From positions 1 through 32,084 of the forward strand of contig CAMTPH010000026.1 of assembly GCA_947074345.1 (NCBI GenBank): 32,084 bases of DNA. The letters are read 5' to 3'. The notes beneath the pieces were generated by a model that saw only the letters and a list, made by a program, of their open reading frames with translations, was not told the origin of the DNA and did no database searches. Origin of the DNA: an uncultured Bacteroides sp. Its GTDB lineage: Bacteria; Bacteroidota; Bacteroidia; Bacteroidales; Bacteroidaceae. Below are positions 7,545 to 14,070 of the stretch, in pieces. Within the stretch, counting starts at the first letter, position 1, and each line of letters opens with the position of its first letter. Made by a program: the position numbers and the translations under genes.

Positions 7545-7892
7545 ATGAAAAAGGTACTATTTATATTATTTTTATTTATGCCCTTCTTATTGTGGCAATG
7601 TACGACCACAAGCAATATAACCCGATATGTTATAGCCTCTACTCAAATAGATTGTATGGGAGTTGGACCTCAGAAATGCATGATGGTCAAGAAAGGTGAT
7701 GCTACTAATTGGGAAATATTTTATGGCAACATAGATGGCTTCAATTACGAACCAGGCTATGAGTATGTATTAGATGTAAAAGAGGAAAAGATTGAAAACC
7801 CACCAGCTGATGGTTCCTCTATTAAATATATCTTAGTAAAACAGGTTTCTAAAATTGCGAAAACTAGCAAACCACCTCATGTAAATGATTAA
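7545..7892 (+). CDS. DUF4377 lipoprotein
   Basis: This 115-residue protein starts with a lipoprotein signal ending LLWQC (lipidated Cys19). The mature part matches DUF4377: YVIASTQIDCMGVGPQKCMMVK, then WEIFYGNIDGFNYEPGYEYVLDV, PPADGSSIKYILVKQVSK. DUF4377 domains occur alone or beside HslJ/META domains in cell-envelope proteins, and their function is unknown. The two conserved Cys residues (about 37 and 44 of the precursor) could form a disulfide. The start is fixed by the signal peptide, which places the ATG 8 bp after a perfect -7 box. An SDR gene follows after 15 bp and may be co-transcribed. Confidence 0.82.
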   Translation: MKKVLFILFLFMPFLLWQCTTTSNITRYVIASTQIDCMGVGPQKCMMVKKGDATNWEIFYGNIDGFNYEPGYEYVLDVKEEKIENPPADGSSIKYILVKQVSKIAKTSKPPHVND

Positions 7893-7907
7893 TAACCCAC
7901 ATTAATT

Positions 7908-8753
7908 ATGGCAGATAACTATATAGAAAAGCAATACGAACAATATGAAGCTCGTAAAGCAGCTTGGAAAAAGGCTGGTAAACCAACATTAAAGAAATCG
8001 TCTACCCCACCCAAAGAACCCAAAAGAAGAGTTTTTGTAACAGGTGGTGCATCGGGAATTGGTAAAGCTATAGTTCAAGCTTTCTGTAATGCAGATTGTT
8101 TGGTTGCATTTTGCGATCACAATGAAGCATCGGGTAGAATGACAGCAATAGAAACAGGCGCTCTATTCTATCAAGTCGACGTTAGCAATCCTCAAGAATT
8201 AGAAGAATGCATGAAAGAGTTGTTTGACACATGGGGAGACATTGATGTAATCATTAATAATGTAGGTGTAGGAAACTTCGCACCTATCACAGATATCAGC
8301 ATCGAAGATTTTGATAAAGTGATTAACATAAACCTTCGTTCTGTATTTATCACATCTCAACAACTAGCCTTACATCGACAGAAGCTAGAAACAGCCAACC
8401 TATATGGCAGAATAATCAATCTTTGCTCTACACGATATTTGATGAGCGAAGCAGGAAGTGAAGCCTATGCTGCATCAAAAGGAGGTGTATATTCACTAAC
8501 TCATGCTTTGGCTTTATCGATGTCTAAGTGGCACATTACAGTAAACTCTATCTCACCGGGTTGGATTGAGAATAATGAGTATGATAAACTTCGAGATGAA
8601 GACCACAAACAGCATCCTTCACAACGAGTAGGTAAACCCGAAGATATAGCTAGGGCATGTGTATTCTTATGCAAACCCGATAATGACTTCATAAATGGTG
8701 AAAACATAACCATCGACGGAGGAATGACTAAGAAAATGATTTATATAGAATAA
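7908..8753 (+). CDS. SDR-family NAD(P)-dependent oxidoreductase with N-terminal extension
   Basis: The 281-residue protein is a classical short-chain dehydrogenase. The dinucleotide motif TGGASGIG is at 45-52, the NNVG motif at 117-120, catalytic Ser at 174 (NLCSTRY) and YAASK at 187-191. After the active site come the PGWI segment and the closing GENITIDGG block, both typical of the fold. About 40 charged residues precede the Rossmann fold (many Lys, Glu and Tyr), which most SDRs lack. The substrate cannot be read from the sequence. A very strong terminator follows the stop. The upstream DUF4377 gene is 15 bp away, so the two probably share a transcript. Confidence 0.85.
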   Translation: MADNYIEKQYEQYEARKAAWKKAGKPTLKKSSTPPKEPKRRVFVTGGASGIGKAIVQAFCNADCLVAFCDHNEASGRMTAIETGALFYQVDVSNPQELEECMKELFDTWGDIDVIINNVGVGNFAPITDISIEDFDKVININLRSVFITSQQLALHRQKLETANLYGRIINLCSTRYLMSEAGSEAYAASKGGVYSLTHALALSMSKWHITVNSISPGWIENNEYDKLRDEDHKQHPSQRVGKPEDIARACVFLCKPDNDFINGENITIDGGMTKKMIYIE

Positions 8754-8757
8754 AAGC

Positions 8758-8796
8758 AAAAAGCTCTCACCAAGATTAATTGATGAGAGCTTTTTT
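8758..8796. terminator. Bidirectional intrinsic terminator
   Basis: A 12-bp perfect stem pairs 8758-8769 (AAAAAGCTCTCA) with 8784-8795 across a 14-nt loop. It has a T-run on the plus side and an A-run on the other, so it can end both the SDR transcript and the convergent MaoC transcript. Confidence 0.9.
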
Positions 8797-8815
8797 ATTG
8801 TATGATATAACGATC

Positions 8816-9280
8816 TTAATTAAAGTAATATAAGAATGTAGCCACACCTTCAAGTGCTTTCTTTGGTTGATCTTTAATTTCGATAACAAACTTAATTTCA
8901 GCTTTAGCTACACCACGAAGGTTTTGCAAAGAGTGTAGATGAGTTACCAAACGAACACTTTGTCCAGACAATACAGCTTGACCGAACTTCATTTTATCCA
9001 TTCCATAATTAACCATCATACGCAAGTTCTTTACTTCGATAATTTGATTCCACATATGAGGTAGAAGAGATAAAGTTAGATAACCATGTGCAATAGTGCT
9101 TTTATATGGAGTTTCAACTTTGGCACGTTCTACATCTACATGAATCCATTGATGATCTAATGTTGCATCAGCAAATAGATTAATACGTTCTTGAGAAACT
9201 TCAACATATTCAGAAACACCAATTTGTTGACCAACTAATTGTTCAAATTCTTCGTAAGAGTTAATGATTACTTTATTCAT
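8816..9280 (-). CDS. MaoC-like (R)-enoyl-CoA hydratase
   Basis: The 154-residue protein is a single hot-dog domain of the MaoC / hydratase-2 family, which hydrates trans-2-enoyl-CoA to (R)-3-hydroxyacyl-CoA. The hydratase-2 motif is clear: D42 and H47 in LDHQWIHVD form the catalytic dyad, and IAHGYLTLSLL (about 63-73) forms the substrate tunnel loop. The family's usual length is 140-160. It is transcribed alone toward the SDR gene, and the two meet at a shared terminator; a metabolic link is possible but unproven. A minus-strand -7 box (TAACTTTG) lies 40 bp upstream. The actual acyl substrate is unknown. Confidence 0.87.
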   Translation of the reverse strand: MNKVIINSYEEFEQLVGQQIGVSEYVEVSQERINLFADATLDHQWIHVDVERAKVETPYKSTIAHGYLTLSLLPHMWNQIIEVKNLRMMVNYGMDKMKFGQAVLSGQSVRLVTHLHSLQNLRGVAKAEIKFVIEIKDQPKKALEGVATFLYYFN

Positions 9281-9319
9281 TAGTTCTTTATTTAGGGTTA
9301 TAAATTATAAATTAGGTCA

Positions 9320-9352
9320 CAAAGTTATAAAATATTCACACATTACACGAAA
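9320..9352 (-). promoter_or_regulatory. Promoter of the MaoC hydratase gene
   Basis: On the minus strand, TAACTTTG (9327-9320) is a perfect -7 element. TTTCG (9352-9348) lies 20 bp upstream as a near match to the -33 TTTG. The start codon is 40 bp downstream. Confidence 0.55.
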
Positions 9353-9434
9353 GTGTGCAAAAAATATAATTATTATATCACGTTATTTTCCGTTAGAAAC
9401 TCGTAATTTCGCATTACTAACAGACTTCATTTAT

Positions 9435-11039
9435 ATGTTTCATAAGCTAAATCCTACAGTCCAACCTATTGAAATGCCTACACGTTTCAATAATCCCTTT
9501 TATTATGATCCACATCCATTGTGTCAATTGGCAGCAAAAGCGGTACAAGAATACCTTACTTCCATCAATCATGAAGAAGGAAAAATGTTTGGAGTGATGT
9601 TAGTAAAAAGCCCAACCGGAGAGTTAGGTTACTTAGCTGCCTTTTCTGGTCTATTAAATGGTTCCAATCATCATCCCTATTTTGTACCTCCTGTTTATGA
9701 TTTACTACAAGACGAAGGTTACTTTAAGAAAGAAGAAAGCAATATTTCGGGCATAAACCAACAAATAAAAGAGATTGAGAACTCAGAAGCATACAAGCTA
9801 GACTGTATCAACCTACTTCGATTACAAAACGAATTAGAGGCATACAAAGTAGAGTCTAAGCAACAACTTAAACAGGCTAAAACCCATCGAGACAGTAAAC
9901 GAAGTTTAGAGATTAGTGATGAAGAGAAGCAATCTATGATTCGCGAGAGCCAGTTCATGAAAGCTGAATTTAAGCGAAGAGAGAATGCATATAAACAGCA
10001 AATTGAAGAAGCGCAATCATTGGTAAACGATTGGAAATTCAAGATAGAGCAACTGAAACGTGAAAGAAAACAACGTTCGGCAGCTCTACAGCATTGGTTG
10101 TTCACGCAATATAAACTTCAAAATAGTAGAGGAGAAACAAAGACGCTAATAGATATCTTCGAAAAAACCAATAATAAGATTCCTCCCGGTGGAAGTGCAG
10201 AATGCGCTGGTCCTAAGCTTTTGCAATATGCCTATCTCAATAAATATGTACCATTAGCGATGGCCGAGTTCTGGTGGGGAAAATCTCCTGTTCATGAAAT
10301 AAGAAAAGCTGGCAACTACTATCCTGCTTGCAATGATAAGTGCAAACCCATACTAACCTTTATGCTCGATGGTGTAGAGATAGATGAAAATCCGTTGGAG
10401 AAAGACCAATACAATGAACTTCGTTTAGAAATCTTATTTGAAGACGACTCATTAGTTATCGTTCACAAACCCGAAGGTATTTTGTCTGTGCCCGGTAAGC
10501 AACAACAAACATCTGTATACAGTTGGGCAAAGAAACAGTATCCCCATGCTACGGGTCCATTGATAGTACATCGATTAGATATGGATACTTCGGGCATACT
10601 AGTAATTGCCAAAACCAAAGAAGTACACAAGCTGCTACAAGAACAATTCGCATCAAGAACCGTTTCTAAGAAGTATGTAGCCATCATCCAATCTGTTGAC
10701 GTGCCAGAGAGTGGAGTCATTTCACTTCCACTTTGCTGCGATCCTACTGATAGACCAAGACAAGTAGTAAACACCGAACATGGGAAAAGCGCTATTACGA
10801 AATATGAAGTAATAGAGAAATACAGTCACACAACAAAGATTGCATTCTACCCTATTACCGGTCGCACACACCAATTGCGTGTACATGCTGCTCATCATCA
10901 AGGATTGAATGCACCGATTGTAGGAGATAATTTGTATGGAACCAAAAACAAACGATTATTTCTACATGCAGAACGAATAAGTTTTGTGCATCCTCAAACA
11001 AACCAGATGATTGTTATAGAAAGAAAGTCAGACTTCTAA
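9435..11039 (+). CDS. RluA-family pseudouridine synthase with N-terminal coiled-coil domain
   Basis: The 534-residue protein has a C-terminal RluA-type pseudouridine synthase domain (about 310-534), which isomerises uridines in RNA, usually rRNA or tRNA. The catalytic motif HRLDMDTSG puts the nucleophilic Asp at 382; VHKPEGILSVPGK and PITGRTHQLRVHAAH are the other family motifs. The first 300 residues are unlike E. coli RluA. They contain an opening block with a PPVYDLLQDEGYF segment, a long charged coiled coil (about 98-212) and a GGSAECAGPKLLQYA block near 250-265. This architecture resembles long RluA homologues of Bacteroidetes. I chose the ATG at 9435; the frame extends to 9264, but that part overlaps the divergent gene and its promoter. 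Target RNA is unknown. Confidence 0.88.
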   Translation: MFHKLNPTVQPIEMPTRFNNPFYYDPHPLCQLAAKAVQEYLTSINHEEGKMFGVMLVKSPTGELGYLAAFSGLLNGSNHHPYFVPPVYDLLQDEGYFKKEESNISGINQQIKEIENSEAYKLDCINLLRLQNELEAYKVESKQQLKQAKTHRDSKRSLEISDEEKQSMIRESQFMKAEFKRRENAYKQQIEEAQSLVNDWKFKIEQLKRERKQRSAALQHWLFTQYKLQNSRGETKTLIDIFEKTNNKIPPGGSAECAGPKLLQYAYLNKYVPLAMAEFWWGKSPVHEIRKAGNYYPACNDKCKPILTFMLDGVEIDENPLEKDQYNELRLEILFEDDSLVIVHKPEGILSVPGKQQQTSVYSWAKKQYPHATGPLIVHRLDMDTSGILVIAKTKEVHKLLQEQFASRTVSKKYVAIIQSVDVPESGVISLPLCCDPTDRPRQVVNTEHGKSAITKYEVIEKYSHTTKIAFYPITGRTHQLRVHAAHHQGLNAPIVGDNLYGTKNKRLFLHAERISFVHPQTNQMIVIERKSDF

Positions 11040-11053
11040 TAAACGATTGTAAT

Positions 11054-11269
11054 ATGACAACAGAAAAAAAGCTTTTATGCCCGCAATGCAAGATAGCAAG
11101 TCTATATGTTAAAGATGAATTGGGAGAGCGAATTCTTGTTTATGTAGATAGAAATGGTACAATAATTTTTAAAAATCCAGAAACGAAGTTTAATGCCTTA
11201 GATATGTCTGAGGTATATTGTTTGGGCTGTTCTTGGCATGGAAGTCCTAAACGATTAGTTAAATATTAG
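11054..11269 (+). CDS. Small zinc-ribbon protein of unknown function
   Basis: This 71-residue protein has CPQC near the start (C9, C12) and CLGC near the end (about 56-59). That is the arrangement of a four-Cys zinc ribbon with a beta-rich middle (ERILVYVDRNGTIIF). No signal peptide or membrane segment is visible, so it is probably cytoplasmic. It lies 14 bp after the pseudouridine synthase gene and is probably its downstream partner. I do not recognise a named family. Confidence 0.6.
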   Translation: MTTEKKLLCPQCKIASLYVKDELGERILVYVDRNGTIIFKNPETKFNALDMSEVYCLGCSWHGSPKRLVKY

Positions 11270-11290
11270 TCAAAACTTATCTTTTTAGGC

Positions 11291-11308
11291 AAAAACAGAA
11301 GTTTTTTT
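11291..11308 (+). terminator. Weak A/T-type terminator after the zinc-ribbon gene
   Basis: AAAAAC (11291-11296), loop AGAA and GTTTTT (11301-11306) form a small hairpin running straight into more Ts, 22 bp after the stop. The stem is mostly A-T, so efficiency would be low. Confidence 0.4.
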
Positions 11309-11316
11309 GAAATTGA

Positions 11317-11345
11317 TTGAACAAAAGGCCTTGCCAATACGTTTA
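11317..11345 (+). promoter_or_regulatory. Promoter of the candidate small RNA
   Basis: TTG (11317-11319), an 18-bp spacer and TACGTTTA (11338-11345) match the Bacteroidota -33/-7 pattern with one mismatch in the -7 box. Transcription would begin around 11349-11352, where the predicted RNA fold begins. Confidence 0.5.
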
Positions 11346-11348
11346 TAA

Positions 11349-11516
11349 TATGCAAATCAACCTGAAGTACTTTGTGCATATGAGAATATCCACAGAAGTA
11401 ATACCCAATACCTCCCCGGTATTGAACAGGAAAGATTGCATAGTAGTTTTGTCGTGTTTTATTTTGTGTTTGTGTTGTGACGGTGCTGCGATGTGAATCG
11501 GGGTACCGTTTTTTTG
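11349..11516 (+). ncRNA. Candidate structured small RNA (three-way junction plus terminator)
   Basis: The closing stem P1 pairs 11349-11358 with 11434-11442 (9 bp, one bulged A). A 4-bp extension pairs CCTG (11361-11364) with CAGG (11427-11430). Hairpin P2 spans 11368-11400: about 13 bp with one bulge and one C-C mismatch, capped by a GAGA tetraloop (11382-11385). Hairpin P3 pairs CAATACC (11406-11412) with GGTATTG (11418-11424) around a C-rich loop TCCCC. A U/G-rich linker then leads to an intrinsic terminator. There is no open reading frame. A promoter lies just before it, and the next gene has its own promoter, so it should be a free RNA of about 165 nt. I recognise none of 6S, SRP, tmRNA or RNase P signatures. 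A leader role for the next gene is possible. Confidence 0.55.
11480..11515 (+). terminator. Intrinsic terminator of the candidate small RNA
   Basis: ACGGTGCT (11480-11487) pairs with GGTACCGT (11502-11509), including two G-T pairs. An inner stem CGAT/ATCG closes a GTGA loop, and a run of seven Ts (11509-11515) follows. Confidence 0.85.
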
Positions 11517-11517
11517 T

Positions 11518-11556
11518 TGATAAACTTTGTTATCAGTCAGAATATCTATAATTTTG
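11518..11556 (+). promoter_or_regulatory. Promoter of the YgbA-family gene with overlapping inverted repeat
   Basis: TTTG (11526-11529), a 19-bp spacer and TAATTTTG (11549-11556) form a textbook Bacteroidota promoter 25 bp before the start codon. TGATAA (11518-11523) and TTATCA (11530-11535) form an inverted repeat that surrounds the -33 box, a good place for a repressor or FNR/CRP-type regulator. Confidence 0.7.
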
Positions 11557-11581
11557 TGGTATAAGCTATTTAAACAAGATT

Positions 11582-11887
11582 ATGATGAAAAAGACCTCAC
11601 GTATAGAGAATGAAAAAAGAATTGTGGAGGTTATGATTCGTATATATTGCCGCAATAAAGAGGGAAATATTGTATTGTGTAAATCGTGTAGTGAATTACT
11701 TATCTACGCCTTCGACCGATTGAACCACTGTCCATTTGGAGAAAACAAATCGTCGTGCAAGAATTGCTTAGTACATTGCTATAAACCCCTAATGCGAATG
11801 CAAATGAGAACGGTAATGCGCTATGCAGGACCACGAATGATCATATATGAACCGTTTGAGTTTATAAAACATTATATTTTAAGATAA
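11582..11887 (+). CDS. ygbA: YgbA-family (nitrous oxide-stimulated promoter family) Cys-rich protein
   Basis: The 101-residue protein matches the YgbA family, called nitrous oxide-stimulated promoter. The signature is clear: an N-terminal ENEKRIVEVMIRIYCRNKE helix, LCKSCSELLIYAFDRLNHCPF, SSCKNCLVHCYKP, then MRMQMRTVMRYAGPRMI. Seven Cys residues lie in three clusters, consistent with a metal or Fe-S site, though the ligand is unknown. In enterobacteria ygbA belongs to the nitric-oxide-responsive NsrR regulon. Two adjacent ATGs (11582, 11585) could serve as start. Its own promoter has an inverted repeat over the -33 box. An SDR gene follows after 7 bp, so the pair is probably an operon. Confidence 0.85.
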   Translation: MMKKTSRIENEKRIVEVMIRIYCRNKEGNIVLCKSCSELLIYAFDRLNHCPFGENKSSCKNCLVHCYKPLMRMQMRTVMRYAGPRMIIYEPFEFIKHYILR

Positions 11888-11894
11888 TAACAAC

Positions 11895-12644
11895 ATGGTT
11901 TCTATGCCACAAATAAAGAAAGCAGTTATCGTAGGAGCCTCATCGGGCATTGGATATGAAATAGCTAAAATACTAATATCCAAAGGATGGAGTGTAGGCA
12001 TTGCTGCTCGCAGATCAGATAAACTCGACGAACTTAAAGCAATAGCTCCCGATAGAGTTAAAACCGAATTTATAGATGTAACAACTGCCGATGCGCCTGC
12101 AAATTTGCAATCGCTTATCGATAAGCTTTGCGGTATGGATCTCTTCTTTTTAAGTTCGGGCATTGGTTTTCAAAACAGCGACCTTAAACCCGATGTTGAG
12201 TTGAATACAGCAATCACCAACGTAGAAGGTTTTATAAGGATGACGACTGCAGCTTTCAACTATTTCAAGGTGCATAATGGAGGACATTTGGCTATTATCA
12301 GTTCCATAGCCGGCACAAAAGGACTTGGTGTTGCACCGGCTTACTCGGCAACCAAAAGGTTTCAAAATACATATATCGATGCTTTAGAGCAATTATCAAA
12401 TATGCAAAAGCTTGGCATACGATTTACAGATATCCGCCCCGGCTTTGTGCAAACCAATCTATTAAATGATAATAAACATTATCCACTATTGATGTTACCC
12501 GAGAAAGTAGCTCAAGATATCGTAAAAGCCTTGGAACATAATAAACGGATAGCAGTTATTGATTGGAGATATCGCTTATTGGTTTGGGGATGGAAGTTAA
12601 TACCACGTTTTATTTGGAAAAATCTCTCAATTAAAACCTCATAA
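11895..12644 (+). CDS. SDR-family oxidoreductase
   Basis: The 249-residue protein is a classical short-chain dehydrogenase. The cofactor motif GASSGIG is at 14-20, an ARR segment follows the second strand, a SSG motif replaces the common NAG, the catalytic Ser is in ISSIAG, and YSATK holds the active Tyr and Lys. The C-terminal part ends with a hydrophobic, basic helix (YRLLVWGWKLIPRFIWK) that could touch the membrane. It starts 7 bp after the YgbA-family gene, and an alternative start lies at 11904. Co-transcription with ygbA suggests nitrosative or redox stress, but the substrate is unknown. It is distinct from the SDR at 7908. Confidence 0.85.
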   Translation: MVSMPQIKKAVIVGASSGIGYEIAKILISKGWSVGIAARRSDKLDELKAIAPDRVKTEFIDVTTADAPANLQSLIDKLCGMDLFFLSSGIGFQNSDLKPDVELNTAITNVEGFIRMTTAAFNYFKVHNGGHLAIISSIAGTKGLGVAPAYSATKRFQNTYIDALEQLSNMQKLGIRFTDIRPGFVQTNLLNDNKHYPLLMLPEKVAQDIVKALEHNKRIAVIDWRYRLLVWGWKLIPRFIWKNLSIKTS

Positions 12645-12672
12645 TATTATTATTTTTAATATATTAGCGAAG

Positions 12673-12686
12673 TTACTGTACAGTAA
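12673..12686. promoter_or_regulatory. 14-bp perfect palindrome upstream of the Lys-rich secreted protein
   Basis: TTACTGTACAGTAA is a perfect palindrome 35 bp before the start codon, in the only upstream gap of that gene. It looks like a binding site for a dimeric regulator. Confidence 0.45.
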
Positions 12687-12707
12687 AATATTAACTTATA
12701 ATTAATT

Positions 12708-12712
12708 AGGAG
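12708..12712 (+). promoter_or_regulatory. Canonical Shine-Dalgarno site
   Basis: AGGAG lies 9 nt before the ATG at 12722. Most genes in this window lack such a site, so this one stands out and suggests strong translation. Confidence 0.6.
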
Positions 12713-12721
12713 AAAATCATT

Positions 12722-12940
12722 ATGAAAAAATTAGCCTTATTAGCAACATTCGCATTTGTATTCGCTATGCTTGCACCTATCAATGCTCAAGAACCTCAAA
12801 AAGAAAAAGAAAAGAAAGAGCAATGCGATAAGAAGGGTGAAAAGAAATGCGATAAAGAAGGAAACAAAGAAGCTAAGAAAGATTGCAAAAAAGACAAAGA
12901 AGCAACAGACAAAAAACAGAAAGCTGAAGAAAAGAAATAA
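12722..12940 (+). CDS. Small exported Lys/Glu-rich protein with three Cys
   Basis: The 72-residue precursor has a clean signal peptide (about 1-22, cut at PINA/QE). The mature 50 residues are almost entirely Lys, Glu, Asp, Gln and three Cys, spaced as KEQCDKK, KKCDKE and KKDCKKDK. It is predicted to be disordered and strongly basic. The Cys spacing could allow metal binding or disulfides. It has a canonical Shine-Dalgarno site, a palindrome in the promoter region and its own terminator, so it is a real single-gene unit. I do not recognise a family. Similar short Lys-rich exported proteins are seen in Bacteroidetes, but their role is unknown. Confidence 0.7.
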   Translation: MKKLALLATFAFVFAMLAPINAQEPQKEKEKKEQCDKKGEKKCDKEGNKEAKKDCKKDKEATDKKQKAEEKK

Positions 12941-12967
12941 TCAACAGCTATCTAATAATATAATATT

Positions 12968-13001
12968 AAAGAGATTGGATTTTAAATTCAATCTCTTTTT
13001 T
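12968..13001 (+). terminator. Intrinsic terminator
   Basis: AAAGAGATTG (12968-12977) pairs with CAATCTCTTT (12989-12998) around an 11-nt loop, followed by Ts to 13001. It lies 28 bp after the Lys-rich gene. Confidence 0.88.
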
Positions 13002-13046
13002 AGCTTAATGTCAACAACGTTTTAAACCCACTAATAGTGATTATTT

Positions 13047-13583
13047 ATGAGCAATGCAACCCAAAGTACAATATATACCAAACAATATCTATCGCCTATC
13101 GGCGAATTAATATTAGGTTCTTATGAAGATAAGCTATGTCTATGCGATTGGCAAAACGAAAAACGTAGAACACTAATAGACAAAAGATTGCAAAAAGCCT
13201 TTAATGCAACTTACAGCAAACAAACTACTGATATTATAGAACAAAGCATCGAGCAACTGGAAGAGTTTTTTGCTCATGAACGAACCAAATTCAATATACC
13301 TTTGGCGTTTGTCGGCACTGACTTTCAGAAATTGGTATGGAATAAGTTATTAGAAATTCCGTATGGAGAGACTATATCGTATGGAGAGATGGCTAAACAG
13401 CTCGACATCCCTCAATCTGTACGAGCAGTTGCCAATGCCAATGGAGCTAATGCAATTTCAATCTTTGTGCCTTGCCACCGAGTGATAGGTAGTAACCATC
13501 AACTAACGGGATACGCTGGAGGGATCGACGCTAAACGTGCTTTGCTTAACTTAGAGTTACCATTACCTAAGTTTATTATATAA
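13047..13583 (+). CDS. ogt: Methylated-DNA--protein-cysteine S-methyltransferase
   Basis: This 178-residue protein repairs O6-alkylguanine by moving the alkyl group to its own Cys in a single-turnover reaction. The active-site motif VPCHRVIG puts the acceptor Cys at 143. The DNA-binding helix region is PYGETISYGEMAKQL, with the VRAVANANGANAI segment holding the Arg finger. The C-terminal TGYAGGIDAKRALLNLE block is complete. There is no AdaA/HTH domain, so it is the stand-alone Ogt type. It is flanked by a terminator on the left and palindromic array B on the right. The naming is certain for the family; ogt versus ada-C is by architecture. Confidence 0.92.
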   Translation: MSNATQSTIYTKQYLSPIGELILGSYEDKLCLCDWQNEKRRTLIDKRLQKAFNATYSKQTTDIIEQSIEQLEEFFAHERTKFNIPLAFVGTDFQKLVWNKLLEIPYGETISYGEMAKQLDIPQSVRAVANANGANAISIFVPCHRVIGSNHQLTGYAGGIDAKRALLNLELPLPKFII

Positions 13584-13637
13584 TACAAAACGATTGCAGT
13601 CCACATAAATCAACACATCATCTATTAAAAAACAAAA

Positions 13638-13703
13638 CGATAACTGTTAACAGTTATCGCGCTATTTATATACATTCAACACGATAATAGTTAACAGTTA
13701 TCA
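13638..13703. repeat. Palindromic repeat array B (22-bp period)
   Basis: A perfect 22-bp palindrome (13638-13659, arms CGATAACTGTT) recurs as a 19-of-22 match at 13682-13703, exactly 44 bp later. The 22 bp between them (13660-13681) keep about half the positions, as a decayed middle unit. The centre of both good units is GTTAAC. It lies between the convergent ogt and GNAT genes, so it is not a promoter; it could act as a two-way terminator or be an inert repeat. Confidence 0.75.
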
Positions 13704-13781
13704 TCCAGTTTGTAATGGTCTAAAAATAGACACTAATATGTAGACGGAACTTTAAACTACTTATTAAAATATTCTATATCA

Positions 13782-14063
13782 TTAATCCATTTCAACAATA
13801 TCATTCAATTCGGGATGTCTTTGCAACCATCTCACCGCATAACTACAAGTAGCTTTAGGTTTTAAACCATTTTCGATTGCATAATTGTATGCTGCAGTTA
13901 CCAAAGCAGCAGCTATGCCACGACCTTCGAGAGGGCGAGGAACTATTGTATGTATTATATCTAAACTACCTTTAATAATACGATATTGAGCGAATGCAGT
14001 TCTACCATCAACTTCAGTTTTAAACATTCGTTGATCGGGTTGATGAATAATTTCATAATCCAT
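13782..14063 (-). CDS. Small GNAT-fold N-acetyltransferase (YidJ/NATD1-like)
   Basis: The 93-residue protein is a minimal GNAT domain of the Acetyltransf_CG type. The strand-turn HTIVPRPLEGRGIAAALVTAA carries the acetyl-CoA loop (xGRGxA), and CSYAVRWLQRHPELNDIV is the family's C-terminal signature. No substrate-binding insert is present. It lies 7 bp downstream of the epimerase gene on the same strand, so the two are likely one transcript. Its substrate is unknown; small homologues are widespread and usually uncharacterised. Confidence 0.85.
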   Translation of the reverse strand: MDYEIIHQPDQRMFKTEVDGRTAFAQYRIIKGSLDIIHTIVPRPLEGRGIAAALVTAAYNYAIENGLKPKATCSYAVRWLQRHPELNDIVEMD

Positions 14064-14070
14064 AAGCCAT

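Noticed and set aside
9264..9434. Longer N-terminus of the pseudouridine synthase
   Set aside because: It overlaps the divergent MaoC start and its promoter, and its residues have no family pattern.
11349..11442. Hammerhead ribozyme
   Set aside because: A three-way junction with CTGAAG and GAAA strings is suggestive, but the CUGANGA core is not met and CCTG is paired with CAGG in the fold.
11349..11516. 6S, SRP or tmRNA
   Set aside because: There is no long rod with a central bubble, no GGAA-type SRP tip motif and no tRNA-like end.
11518..11535. Classic FNR box
   Set aside because: The half-sites are 6 bp apart rather than the 4 bp of TTGAT-N4-ATCAA, so it is reported only as a generic dyad.
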